NCBI RefSeq assembly: GCF_009193295.2
Contig: NZ_CP059973.1
Span: forward strand, 2,852,001 to 2,916,000
Direction of reading: 5' to 3'
DNA from: Bacteroides luhongzhouii
GTDB lineage: Bacteria; Bacteroidota; Bacteroidia; Bacteroidales; Bacteroidaceae
DNA length: 64,000 nt
This document shows, piece after piece, positions 41,425 through 50,360 of the stretch. Position numbers and translations under genes: made by a program. Under the pieces are notes generated by a model that saw only the letters and a list, made by a program, of their open reading frames with translations, was not told where the DNA came from and did no database searches. The first letter of the stretch is position 1, and each line of letters begins with the position of its first letter.

Positions 41425-44400
41425 TTAGAAACCAATGTTAATACCTAATGAATAATTCCGTGGAAGTACACTGTTGCTAACTTCCGGGTCGAAACCGTTG
41501 AAACGTTTGCTGGCGATAACGAAGATGTTATCCATGTTAAAGTTGAGTGATAGATTTTTCATATATATCTTTTCGCACCACTCGCGTTTCATTTGCCAGG
41601 ATAGGCCGATGTTGCGACAGCGTAAGAAAGAACCACTGACCACCATAGCGTCAGATTGTTCCCATAATGGAATTCTATAAACACTCTCATTATTGGGCAA
41701 TTCCACATAGGCCATACCTGCTCTGGGTAAAGAAGGAATAATTGTGTGTGCTTCATCTCCCGGTTCTTTCCAACGGTTCAACAAATCGCGGTTTATATTT
41801 GTATACGGATCTGGCATATAATACGAACTTGCGAACTGTTCATATGGCGATGGTAAACGTTTCTTGTTACCAAGTAGAAGTGAAAAACTTGTGTTTAAAG
41901 TCAATGATTTATAGCGGAAACTTAAGCTCAATCCACCGGTGAAATAAGGCTCTTTCTGACCAGAATATACCAGATAAGTAGTCGGATCGATTTGTCTGCT
42001 ACGTTCTTCTTCCGGAATATCCAAAAGGTTGAATAAAGCTTCACCGGTTTTCCCGTCTAATCCGGCAAAAGAGTATGACCAGAAACTGCTGAGCGGATAT
42101 CCTTCTTTTAGTACAATATCTGAACGCCCGCTTAAAAAAGAAGCTGCATTGACATCAATGTCTGTATGTCCTCCTTCATTCCAGTTCTTCGAAGCATTCA
42201 GGCTGACACTTAATGCGTAGTCTCGTTTCTGTATCGGGGTGAAAGTTAGTGTATATTCGATACCTCTGTTGTGGATAATACCACCGTTGCGTTTCATGGA
42301 TGTTATTCCATATTCATAAGGTAATTCCAGCTCAACAATCGCATTGGAGCGTCGTGTATAATATTCCAAATTCATATAAAACATACTGAATAACTCCAGG
42401 TCTACACCGAAATTCCATGATTTGGTACGTTCCCATGATAGATTCGGATTTGGGATTTGGGAGATGGTAGACTGATATCTGTTGTATAGATTAGCTACTT
42501 TCCCCTGATTTAAAATCAAATCCGGACTAATGCGCGTTACTGCATTTCCTTGAATACCATAGGTGCCGCGGAAATTTAAGGTTGTTATCCATTTTACATA
42601 TTTCTTCATGAAGTCCTCTTCTGAAGCTCTCCAGGAGAAACCGAATGAATAGGTAGGATCAATACGGTGATTAGCATCTTGACCGAAACGGTTGGAGGCA
42701 TCATTACGTATGTTTGCATTAACGACATATCGGTTTTTGAGTGAATATGCCAATGTGGCGAATACGGAAAGGTAATTGTCTGTAGTATTGACCTTTCTCC
42801 ATCCACCGTCATATATCTTTTTTAAAAGCCCCCATCCTTCGTCTTTAGAACCTGTAATAGGTGTAAAAGCTTGTGGAGTGGTTGGTAATGTTATTACTTC
42901 TCCTCTATCCGGGGCATATCCCCATACAGTATTGCTGACACTTTTATTGGTGGAAGAACGTAATTCCATACCTATTAAGGCATTAATTCGGTTCTCATTA
43001 TTGAAGGCTTTACTGAATTGAAGTTTATTCTGAATGTTGTAAGAGTACTGCTGTGCGTTGTTTGTGAATAATTCACCACCAAATGGGAGTAAGGCTGCTC
43101 CAAACTCTTTACTGTTTGGTGAGACAGAGTTGAAATCATAGCCACGATATGCTTCAGCAATATAGAACGTTTGTTCGGTTTCCCAGGCTTCGTTCGTACT
43201 GTTATTATCAGAATATCCTCCGGTGAACTGGTAAGTCAACCAGTCCAGAATATTCCATTTCAAGTCCAATGAGGCTGACATAAAGCTTGATTTGGATTTT
43301 GATCCACTATTGTTCCGTTCATTTACGAAATTGTATGATAATGATTTTACTCCGCTATTGTATGTATATGTGGCGTTCTTTTGATAGTAGGCATCGGGAT
43401 CTATTGAACGATTGGTAGTAGTAGCGTACCCCATAGGATTGACTCCCCCGGCAAAGCCATTATTCGTCGTTACGCTACCGTTAATCGTTGCATTTATTGT
43501 CAGTTTTTGTACCGGGCGTATGGTGATGGCAAGACGTCCGGTCATGCGTTCACTATCGTTTCCAATTTCCTGTCCTTCGCTATTGGAATATCCCATAGAA
43601 GCTGCATAACTGTATTTATTTGTCCCACCGGAAACACTTATATTATGGTTATGACTGAAAGAGCGGCGGGTTAGCAGTTTGAACCAATCCGTGTTTTGTG
43701 TTTCCAACACATTGCGTTGTGCCAAAAATTCTTCAGAAGATATATCATGCGACAGATACATATTCAATAATCCTTCATAAGTATACATTTGTTTGATTGG
43801 TTCTGCGCCATAAGGAGTTCCCCAGTTAAAAGCTTCTTGTGAGAATTGTACTCTTTCTTTGGAGTTCATATAATTAAACTGTCCATAGTTAGGGCGCGTA
43901 CCCATTACAAAATTAGATGTGTAATTGACGCTTAGACGATCAGTCGTATTCTTTTTGGTTGTGATCTCAATCACACCATTCGATGCTTTCGAACCATAAA
44001 TAGCGGTTGCGGAAGCATCTTTCAGAATACTGATGCTTTCGATATCAGCCGGATTTAACCAAGAGATTTGGTTACCGATGATGTTTTTTAAGTCCTCTGT
44101 CATTAAGGAAGATGCATTCAGTTCCAGCGGGTCTTCCTGAATAATGCCATCAACTACCCAAAGTGGATCCTGATTACCCAGCAAGGTACTGGTTCCACGG
44201 ATTTGAATTTTCGGGGCAGTACCTACACGGCTACTTGTATTGGTGACAATCATACCTGCTACACGTCCCTGCAACATTTGGTCAATCGTGGTATACGAAG
44301 GCATTATAATATCTTTCGCTTTTACTGTGGTAATAGAACCTACCAAGTCACGGCGCTGAATATTCTGATATCCGGTTACAACTACTTCATCAATTTCTGT

Positions 44401-44991
44401 ACTAGAGCTATTCAGAGTGACATTAATTGTTTTCTTTCCTGTATATCTTACGGTCTTTTTCTCCATTCCGATGAATGAATAAGTTAATATTAACCCTTCT
44501 TGCGCAGGAATATTAAAGGTATAATGTCCGTCCAACCCGGCGATGGCCCCGTGCTTTGATCCCCGGACGGTGACCGTAGCTCCGGGAAGTGCTTCACCGC
44601 TAGCGTCACGTATCCATCCGCTAATCGTGATTTTATTATTTTTTCTTTTCTTGATAACGATAGCGTTGCCTGACACTTCATAAGTCAGATTGGTCCCTTC
44701 CAGACATTCATCCAGAATCTCGGTGATCGTTTTGTTTTTTGCCCTTACACTGATATCAGTTACGTTAGCGATATCTTCTGTTGCATACATAAAGACGAAC
44801 TTTGTGCGGTTTTGCAAGTACCAAATCGTAGATTCCAGGCTTTCACCTCGCAGATCAACGGAAATTCGCTGATTGTCTTGTGCTTGAATCATAAGTGAAG
44901 AGAGGGAGAATATCCATAAAAGACAGAACTTGACGAAATATCTGCTTACGTAAGATACCCCCTTTGATGAGGATTGTGTTCGTTTTTTCAT
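41425..44991 (-). CDS. SusC-family TonB-dependent transporter with STN signalling domain
   Basis: This 1188-residue outer-membrane protein has a signal region, an N-terminal secretin/TonB (STN) domain (about 42-112, RISVDLRGESLESTIWYLQNR), a carboxypeptidase-D-like domain (about 122-200, ITISGWIRDASGEALPGATV), the TonB box-like EIDEVVVTGYQ, plug (about 210-330) and barrel ending LGINIGF. The STN domain is the part that contacts FecR-type anti-sigma factors, and such a gene lies 30 bp upstream. Ligand binding should thus induce the operon through the ECF sigma factor. Confidence 0.95.
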   Translation of the reverse strand: MKKRTQSSSKGVSYVSRYFVKFCLLWIFSLSSLMIQAQDNQRISVDLRGESLESTIWYLQNRTKFVFMYATEDIANVTDISVRAKNKTITEILDECLEGTNLTYEVSGNAIVIKKRKNNKITISGWIRDASGEALPGATVTVRGSKHGAIAGLDGHYTFNIPAQEGLILTYSFIGMEKKTVRYTGKKTINVTLNSSSTEIDEVVVTGYQNIQRRDLVGSITTVKAKDIIMPSYTTIDQMLQGRVAGMIVTNTSSRVGTAPKIQIRGTSTLLGNQDPLWVVDGIIQEDPLELNASSLMTEDLKNIIGNQISWLNPADIESISILKDASATAIYGSKASNGVIEITTKKNTTDRLSVNYTSNFVMGTRPNYGQFNYMNSKERVQFSQEAFNWGTPYGAEPIKQMYTYEGLLNMYLSHDISSEEFLAQRNVLETQNTDWFKLLTRRSFSHNHNISVSGGTNKYSYAASMGYSNSEGQEIGNDSERMTGRLAITIRPVQKLTINATINGSVTTNNGFAGGVNPMGYATTTNRSIDPDAYYQKNATYTYNSGVKSLSYNFVNERNNSGSKSKSSFMSASLDLKWNILDWLTYQFTGGYSDNNSTNEAWETEQTFYIAEAYRGYDFNSVSPNSKEFGAALLPFGGELFTNNAQQYSYNIQNKLQFSKAFNNENRINALIGMELRSSTNKSVSNTVWGYAPDRGEVITLPTTPQAFTPITGSKDEGWGLLKKIYDGGWRKVNTTDNYLSVFATLAYSLKNRYVVNANIRNDASNRFGQDANHRIDPTYSFGFSWRASEEDFMKKYVKWITTLNFRGTYGIQGNAVTRISPDLILNQGKVANLYNRYQSTISQIPNPNLSWERTKSWNFGVDLELFSMFYMNLEYYTRRSNAIVELELPYEYGITSMKRNGGIIHNRGIEYTLTFTPIQKRDYALSVSLNASKNWNEGGHTDIDVNAASFLSGRSDIVLKEGYPLSSFWSYSFAGLDGKTGEALFNLLDIPEEERSRQIDPTTYLVYSGQKEPYFTGGLSLSFRYKSLTLNTSFSLLLGNKKRLPSPYEQFASSYYMPDPYTNINRDLLNRWKEPGDEAHTIIPSLPRAGMAYVELPNNESVYRIPLWEQSDAMVVSGSFLRCRNIGLSWQMKREWCEKIYMKNLSLNFNMDNIFVIASKRFNGFDPEVSNSVLPRNYSLGINIGF

Positions 44992-45020
44992 AATGCGTTA
45001 GTTATAATATGTATTAATAG

Positions 45021-46181
45021 TTATTGTTTATAGGAAATGTGCAATATACCTTCTCTCTGTTTTATGTCTACCATATTTAATTCCATTATCATGTCGATAA
45101 TGGGATTCATGTTTGCATAGCGGTTGAGATAAGCTCCGATTTGTACCTGTTTGGCTGCGTCGTCTTCAAAGGTGTATTTGAATCCGTACCATTTGGAAAG
45201 ATATGACATTACATTCTCAAGAGGAATATTCATGAAGATGAATGATCCGGATTCCCAGGAAGTGTATAATTCTGTATTTACGTTAGATACGGTACTTTTC
45301 CTACTATTTTTGTCATATGCGAAGTGTTGGTTTGGAATCAATTCATAATCTTCATTTTCACTGTTAATCTTTACAGCTCCACTGACTAGTGTTGTACTTT
45401 CCACTTCTTCATCCGCATAAGCCCTTACGTTGAAAGAAGTTCCTGTCACCCGAATAGAGGTATGCGGTGTCTGTACGATAAACGGATGTGCTTTATCCGG
45501 AGCAACATCAAAATAGGCTTCACCTTCAACCTGTACGATACGTTCCTTATCGTTGAAACAAATAGGGTAAGTCAGTTTTGATTCTGCATTCAGATGTACT
45601 TTTGTGCCATCTGAAAGGACAATGTGACATTCCATGCCATGCAGTGTACGGAGTGTGTTCTTGATTTCTTTCACTTTGGGTTTGTTGGCAGGAGTTTGAT
45701 AATTGATCCCTTTAGAATCAATGATGAACATTTCAGCTACACCTTCCGGGAGGACATTATCGAAAAGATTGAAGGTGTTGCCGTTACTTAAAGTAAGTTC
45801 TCCGCCATGGGTTCCTGGAGCGATTTCGCCGATGGGCTCTCTGGCTACCCAATTATATATAAGGTAGGAAGCCGGTATTATCAGAAGCAAAATGAGAGCT
45901 GCATATTTCAGGCTCTTTCTCCATGAAAGGAAACCGGATGCTTTTTCTCCTCCCAATAGCGGGTAGATTTTGTCCCATGCTTTTTGTGAAGAGAAACTTT
46001 TGATTAACTGAGTGTTTTTTTCATACGTTTCCTCATTCAATATTCGTTTGGCTAGCTTTTGATGCTCCGGATTTTCATTAATCCATTCACGGTAGGCTTT
46101 TTCTTCCTCCGGGATAGACGAATGTGTGAATAGAGAAGCAAGGAATTTTGCAATTCTAAAGTTTTCTTTGAATGAATTCAT
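45021..46181 (-). CDS. FecR-family anti-sigma factor
   Basis: From ATG at 46181 (MNSFKENFRIAKF) the protein has 386 residues. A cytoplasmic N-terminal region (about 1-85) binds sigma, one transmembrane helix follows (about 92-110, YAALILLLIIPASYLIYNW), then a periplasmic FecR domain (GMECHIVLSDGTKVHLNAESKLTYP, VQVEGEAYFDVAPDKAHPFIVQT, SIRVTGTSFNVRAYADEE) and a C-terminal DUF4974-like segment (SWESGSFIFMNIPLENVMSYLSKWYGFKY). The upstream in-frame ATG at 46238 would begin almost at the sigma gene stop and adds a poor leader. It passes the signal from the STN-type SusC to the sigma factor. Confidence 0.93.
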   Translation of the reverse strand: MNSFKENFRIAKFLASLFTHSSIPEEEKAYREWINENPEHQKLAKRILNEETYEKNTQLIKSFSSQKAWDKIYPLLGGEKASGFLSWRKSLKYAALILLLIIPASYLIYNWVAREPIGEIAPGTHGGELTLSNGNTFNLFDNVLPEGVAEMFIIDSKGINYQTPANKPKVKEIKNTLRTLHGMECHIVLSDGTKVHLNAESKLTYPICFNDKERIVQVEGEAYFDVAPDKAHPFIVQTPHTSIRVTGTSFNVRAYADEEVESTTLVSGAVKINSENEDYELIPNQHFAYDKNSRKSTVSNVNTELYTSWESGSFIFMNIPLENVMSYLSKWYGFKYTFEDDAAKQVQIGAYLNRYANMNPIIDMIMELNMVDIKQREGILHISYKQ

Positions 46182-46247
46182 CGTTTTTAGGATTTGTTTG
46201 TATATAAAACAATCCAATCGAAAAAACGGGGTAATCAAAAAGTTACT

Positions 46248-46802
46248 TTATTTGCATAAAAAGAGTAATAAGGCGTAATTTATACCTTTAAGACTTTCGC
46301 GGAGTTTGCGATAGGCGATTTTCTTTAACGTATGGACAGTACCCTCTGATATTTGCAATTTGTCAGCAATCTCATGGTTTTTTAACCCTTTCATAGAGTA
46401 TAATATAATATTTCGCATTTGGGTAGGCAATTCTTCTACCGCTTTGCGAACTATGCGGAATGTTTCCTGTTCGATAATAGCGGCTTCAAAACCACTGTCA
46501 AACTCTTCTTGTCTGGGGAAAACTGGAATGTCTAATTGTTCATGTTTGAGATGATTCAGACATTTGTTTCGAGTGACGGTATAAAGGAAACTTTTTACTT
46601 TCAGAATGTTATCGAAATCTTCTTTCCGCTCCCAATAAGCTAGCAACGCATCTTGTGCGATGTCTTTGCACACTTCTTTGTCATCAATATAGTGGGAGGA
46701 GAAAACACAAAGAATAGGATAGTAGTCATCAAATAGCTTTTTGAAAGCTAGTTTGTTACCACGTTTTATGTCTGCAATTATATTTTCTATATGTATGTTC
46801 AC
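46248..46802 (-). CDS. ECF RNA polymerase sigma factor
   Basis: This 184-residue protein has sigma region 2 (about 20-85, FDDYYPILCVFSSHYIDDKEVCKDIAQDALLAYWER, LYTVTRNKCLNHLKH) and region 4 (about 120-170, LPTQMRNIILYSMKGLKNHEIADKLQISEGTVHTLKKIAYRKLRE), with no region 1 or 3. It is the FecI-like partner of the FecR gene 66 bp downstream and probably drives the SusC/SusD operon. A Crp/Fnr-type gene lies 30 bp upstream. Confidence 0.95.
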   Translation of the reverse strand: MNIHIENIIADIKRGNKLAFKKLFDDYYPILCVFSSHYIDDKEVCKDIAQDALLAYWERKEDFDNILKVKSFLYTVTRNKCLNHLKHEQLDIPVFPRQEEFDSGFEAAIIEQETFRIVRKAVEELPTQMRNIILYSMKGLKNHEIADKLQISEGTVHTLKKIAYRKLRESLKGINYALLLFLCK

Positions 46803-46832
46803 TATTTAGAGTGGAGGATTGGTACAAGGAAC

Positions 46833-47534
46833 TTATCCAATCTTACTTATTTTTTTCAGCTTTTCTTCTTCGATGATTTTGATCTTTCTTCCATCGATCG
46901 TAATCAGCCGTTCCGTAGCGAATTGCGACAGTGTGCGGATAGCATTCGAAGTAGTCATATTAGAGAGATTAGCTAAATCTTCGCGTGAAAGATAAATGCT
47001 CAAAGTAGATCCATCTTCTTCCAGCCCGTAACTTTCTTTCAGAAAGATGAGAGATTCGGCCAAGCGTCCGCGGATATGCTTTTGTGTCAGATTAACGGTA
47101 CGTTCGTCAGAAATGCCGAGGTCAATAGACAACTGGCGGATAAAGAACATGGCCAGGTCGTTATTTTGGGCAACTAAGGTCAGGATAGCATTCATGGGAA
47201 TCAGACAAACAACGGAAGGCTCGAAAGCTGCTGCAGCAGTTACAAAATCTTGTTTGGCAAAATAAGCACGATAAGCAAAGTATTCGCGTGGTTTAATCAT
47301 GCGAATAATCTGACTTCTACCTCCCACGCCATCTTTGAAGATTTTTACTTTCCCACTGATAAGGCACATCAGATGAGAAGGTGTTTCTCCTTCGCAGTAG
47401 ATGGTTTCATTCTTTTTGTAGGTTTGTATTGTATAATTGTTCATCAGAAACTCCTTTTGCTCATTATTTAAAGGAGCTAACATATCGGATAACGGTTCCG
47501 AAATATCGATGTCTGACATATTCATTTTTACCAT
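46833..47534 (-). CDS. Crp/Fnr-family transcription regulator
   Basis: This 233-residue protein has a cyclic-nucleotide-binding-like beta barrel (about 20-130, YTIQTYKKNETIYCEGETPSHLMCLISGKVKIF), a dimer helix and a Crp-type winged helix (about 165-225, IYLSREDLANLSNMTTSNAIRTLSQFATERLITIDGRKIKII). No Fnr-type cysteine cluster is seen at the N-terminus. The first residues MVKMNMSD offer three possible ATGs. It has its own -7 box (47563-47570). It may control the neighbouring sigma gene, which begins 30 bp after its stop, or act globally. Confidence 0.9.
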   Translation of the reverse strand: MVKMNMSDIDISEPLSDMLAPLNNEQKEFLMNNYTIQTYKKNETIYCEGETPSHLMCLISGKVKIFKDGVGGRSQIIRMIKPREYFAYRAYFAKQDFVTAAAAFEPSVVCLIPMNAILTLVAQNNDLAMFFIRQLSIDLGISDERTVNLTQKHIRGRLAESLIFLKESYGLEEDGSTLSIYLSREDLANLSNMTTSNAIRTLSQFATERLITIDGRKIKIIEEEKLKKISKIG

Positions 47535-47562
47535 GAGTGCTACAAAACTGTGTTATACAGCA

Positions 47563-47570
47563 CAAAAGTA
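47563..47570 (-). promoter_or_regulatory. -7 promoter box of the Crp/Fnr gene
   Basis: The minus strand reads TACTTTTG, matching TAnnTTTG, 28 bp upstream of the ATG at 47534. It could also start the longer transcript into the sigma factor gene. Confidence 0.6.
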
Positions 47571-47599
47571 AAAAGAAAAAATGAGAAAATGAACGAATC

Positions 47600-47640
47600 T
47601 ATAAAAAGATTGCACAAAAGTGGGAGCTTTCGTGCAATCT
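47600..47640 (-). terminator. Rho-independent terminator of the glutamine synthetase gene
   Basis: On the minus strand AGATTGCAC (47640-47632) pairs with GTGCAATCT (47616-47608), the stem is extended by CTTT/AAAG, and TTTTTATAG follows. It starts 11 bp after the stop of the glutamine synthetase gene. Confidence 0.85.
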
Positions 47641-47650
47641 TACAGGCATT

Positions 47651-49840
47651 TTATTTGGTAAATAACAGTTCCCTATATTTGGGTAACGGCCATATCTCAT
47701 CGTCCACTTCCATCTCCAAATGGTCGATGTGATCGCGGATTTGGTCAAGGTATGGACGTACTTTTTCTTCGTATGCAAACGCTTTTTCCTTGTAGTTTTC
47801 CAGATGGTTGGCAACTTTCCGTGCTTCGGTCATTTCACGAACCAGTACTTTAATGGAAGTTACCCGGTGTGAAATTTCACGGATCAGTTCTTTGCGGTCG
47901 GCACTCAATACTTCGTATTCTTCAGCCGGGAATATTTCTTTCAGTCCGCGAAGATTTTCGAGCAACCGGTTTTGGTAAGCAACAGCAGTAGGTACGATGT
48001 GGTTGATGGCAAGATCACCTAGTACGCGGCCTTCGATTTGCACCTTCATGGTGTATTTTTCCAGTTCTACTTCCAGGCGGCTGTTCAATTCGGTTTCGTT
48101 GAAAATACGTTCGCCGATCAGCACTGATTTGGATTGATTGTCAACATAGTGCATCAGGGCTTCCGGTACGTGGCAGATGTTAGTCAGTCCGCGGCGTGCG
48201 GCTTCCTGTTTCCATTCTTCGGAATAACCGTCACCCTCAAAGCGGATTGGTTCGGAAGCGATAATCGTTTCTTTCAGTAGACGGAAAATAGCTTCGTCTT
48301 TGCCTACGCCTTCTTCCATTAATTTTTCTACTGATGCGCGGAATTCATTCAACTGATTTGCCATAGCAGCGTTAATGGCGATCATTGCAGCGGCGCAGTT
48401 AGAGGAAGAACCTGCGGCACGGAATTCGAAACGATTTCCGGTGAATGCGAAAGGAGAGGTGCGGTTACGGTCGGTGGTATCCAGCAGGATTTCGGGAATA
48501 CGTCCGATGCCTAGTTTTAATGTCGTTTTTTCTTCCGGTGTCATCTTTTCGTTTCCTACTTGGCGGACAATTTCGTCGAGAGTGGCCGAAAGTTGTGACC
48601 CCAGGAAACAGGAAAGGATAGCGGGAGGAGCTTCGTTGGCTCCCAGACGATGGCTGTTGCTGGCACTCATAATGGAAGCACGCAACAGATTTTGGTTTTT
48701 ATAGACCATCATCAATACATTTACCAGAAAAGTGAGGAACAGCATGTTGCCTTTCGGATTCTTTCCGGGAGCAAACAGGTTAATCCCCGTATCTGTACAA
48801 AGTGACCAGTTGTTATGCTTGCCTGAACCGTTTACTCCGTTGTATGGTTTCTCATGCAGGAGTACATTGAAATGATGTTTCCTTGCGATACGTTTCATCA
48901 AATCCATGACAAGCTGGTTGTGGTCGTTGGCAAGGTTACAGTTTTCGAAGATAGGGGCCAACTCAAATTGGTTGGGAGCTACTTCGTTATGGCGGGTTTT
49001 GGCAGGAATACCCAGTTTGTGACACTCGATTTCGAGTTCTTTCATAAATGCGGTGACACGTGGAGGAATGGAGCCGAAATAGTGGTCTTCCAACTGTTGG
49101 TCTTTGGCAGAAGAGTGTCCCATCAGTGTCCGTCCTGTCAGGCAGAGGTCGGGACGTGCATTATATAAAGAAGAGTCGACAAGGAAATATTCTTGTTCCC
49201 ACCCCAGATTTGTGTATACACGTGTGATGTTTTTGTCGAATAGCTGACAAACTTCCGTAGCTGCTTTATCTACGGCGGCAAGTGCTTTCAATAATGGAGT
49301 TTTGTAGTCCAGTGCTTCACCCGTATAAGAAATGAAGATAGTGGGGATACAAAGAGTGGTATCTACCACGAATGCCGGGGAAGAAACATCCCAGGCAGTA
49401 TAGCCTCGCGCTTCGAAAGTGTTGCGGATACCACCGTTAGGGAAAGAAGAAGCATCCGGCTCTTGTTGGATCAGCAGTTTTCCGGAAAAGCGTTCGATAA
49501 CTCCGCCGTCTTCACCGAATTCGATAAAGCCGTCGTGTTTCTCGGCTGTTCCGTCTGTTAGAGGCTGGAACCAGTGGGTGTAGTGAGTGACGTTGAGTGA
49601 CTTAGCCCAACTCTTCATGCCGTTGGCGATCAGGTCTGCCATTTCCCGGCTGATGGGCGTACCTTTTTCGATAGCATCGGTTACGGCCTTGTAGGCTTCT
49701 TTGGGAAGATATTCTTGCATCTTCTTGCGGTCGAACACATGGCTACCATAATAATCTGAGAGTTTGTTGGAAGGAGTGATTACTTCCAGAGGTTTCCGGT
49801 TGGAAAGCTCTTGTAAGGCGAAAAAACGCATTTTTGACAT
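47651..49840 (-). CDS. glnN: Glutamine synthetase type III
   Basis: From ATG at 49840 ([20 protein letters not shown]) the protein has 729 residues, the usual length of GSIII; an in-frame ATG at 49873 overlaps the -7 box and is rejected. Family features include [63 protein letters not shown] and [23 protein letters not shown], which carry the metal, ATP and glutamate sites. The cytoplasmic enzyme makes glutamine from glutamate and ammonium with ATP. An inverted repeat (49909-49957) upstream of its promoter may be an operator for nitrogen control. Confidence 0.96.
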   Translation of the reverse strand: MSKMRFFALQELSNRKPLEVITPSNKLSDYYGSHVFDRKKMQEYLPKEAYKAVTDAIEKGTPISREMADLIANGMKSWAKSLNVTHYTHWFQPLTDGTAEKHDGFIEFGEDGGVIERFSGKLLIQQEPDASSFPNGGIRNTFEARGYTAWDVSSPAFVVDTTLCIPTIFISYTGEALDYKTPLLKALAAVDKAATEVCQLFDKNITRVYTNLGWEQEYFLVDSSLYNARPDLCLTGRTLMGHSSAKDQQLEDHYFGSIPPRVTAFMKELEIECHKLGIPAKTRHNEVAPNQFELAPIFENCNLANDHNQLVMDLMKRIARKHHFNVLLHEKPYNGVNGSGKHNNWSLCTDTGINLFAPGKNPKGNMLFLTFLVNVLMMVYKNQNLLRASIMSASNSHRLGANEAPPAILSCFLGSQLSATLDEIVRQVGNEKMTPEEKTTLKLGIGRIPEILLDTTDRNRTSPFAFTGNRFEFRAAGSSSNCAAAMIAINAAMANQLNEFRASVEKLMEEGVGKDEAIFRLLKETIIASEPIRFEGDGYSEEWKQEAARRGLTNICHVPEALMHYVDNQSKSVLIGERIFNETELNSRLEVELEKYTMKVQIEGRVLGDLAINHIVPTAVAYQNRLLENLRGLKEIFPAEEYEVLSADRKELIREISHRVTSIKVLVREMTEARKVANHLENYKEKAFAYEEKVRPYLDQIRDHIDHLEMEVDDEIWPLPKYRELLFTK

Positions 49841-49870
49841 AAATGGTCTACTTTTTATCGGTTGATGGCG

Positions 49871-49878
49871 CAAAATTA
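49871..49878 (-). promoter_or_regulatory. -7 promoter box of the glutamine synthetase gene
   Basis: The minus strand reads TAATTTTG, an exact TAnnTTTG match, 30 bp upstream of the ATG at 49840. Confidence 0.65.
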
Positions 49879-49908
49879 TATGTTTTTTCTGAAAGTACCC
49901 CTATTTTA

Positions 49909-49957
49909 AAGGGGGTATTTTTAGAAAAACATGTGTTTTATAAAGAAATACCCCCTT
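49909..49957. promoter_or_regulatory. 12-bp inverted repeat upstream of the glutamine synthetase promoter
   Basis: AAGGGGGTATTT (49909-49920) is the exact complement of AAATACCCCCTT (49946-49957). A third half-site, TACCCCT at 49896-49902, can also pair with the first arm. The sites lie 30-85 bp upstream of the glnN -7 box, in the position of an activator or repressor site. The regulator is unknown. Confidence 0.6.
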
Positions 49958-50089
49958 GCTTGGTTGCCGATTCCCTGGTTTTATGTGCTAATTCATTTCT
50001 CACTAATTGTAATTATTCCTCGATATACTAAAATTATAGGGGAGGTATGCTAAATCTATCTACTCTGGTTGCATGAATTTATTCGTCCG

Positions 50090-50163
50090 ACTATAGTCAG
50101 ACGAAAGAAGTACTATAGTCAACGTTGCGTTTGACTATAGTACTTCGAAAGAGAGACTATAGT
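50090..50163. repeat. Four ACTATAGT palindromes at exact 22-bp spacing
   Basis: The perfect palindrome ACTATAGT begins at 50090, 50112, 50134 and 50156, so each unit has 8 bp of palindrome and 14 bp of spacer. Copies 2 and 3 lie in a longer inverted repeat: 16 bases at 50108-50123 pair with 50132-50147 or so, with an 8-nt loop. The array lies between the divergent glutamine synthetase and PI-PLC-like genes. A 22-bp period is about two helical turns, which fits a row of dimer-binding sites. Confidence 0.85.
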
Positions 50164-50323
50164 GCTTCGATTTAATTTGTGCACTTGGAGATATTATTTT
50201 CTACAGAGGCGGTGAGTAAATTTAGTATTTGAATAGAAAAGAGATGAGCATACCTGAGAAAATGTTTACGCAAAATGAAGAACTAAATACGCAATAGAGA
50301 ATGTGGAAGGAAAATGAACCTTT

Positions 50324-50331
50324 TAACTTTG
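50324..50331 (+). promoter_or_regulatory. -7 promoter box of the PI-PLC-like gene
   Basis: TAACTTTG matches TAnnTTTG and lies 29 bp before the ATG at 50361. It lies inside the longer in-frame reading from 50301, which therefore is unlikely to be the real start. Confidence 0.65.
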
Positions 50332-50360
50332 CGCTCATTATAACTTATAAGCGGTATCTT

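Noticed and set aside
50090..50163. CRISPR-like array
   Set aside because: Only an 8-bp palindrome is repeated, spacers are 14 bp and partly related to each other, and no cas gene is near.
50301..50360. Earlier start of the PI-PLC-like protein
   Set aside because: The -7 box at 50324-50331 lies within it and the ATG at 50361 begins a proper signal peptide.
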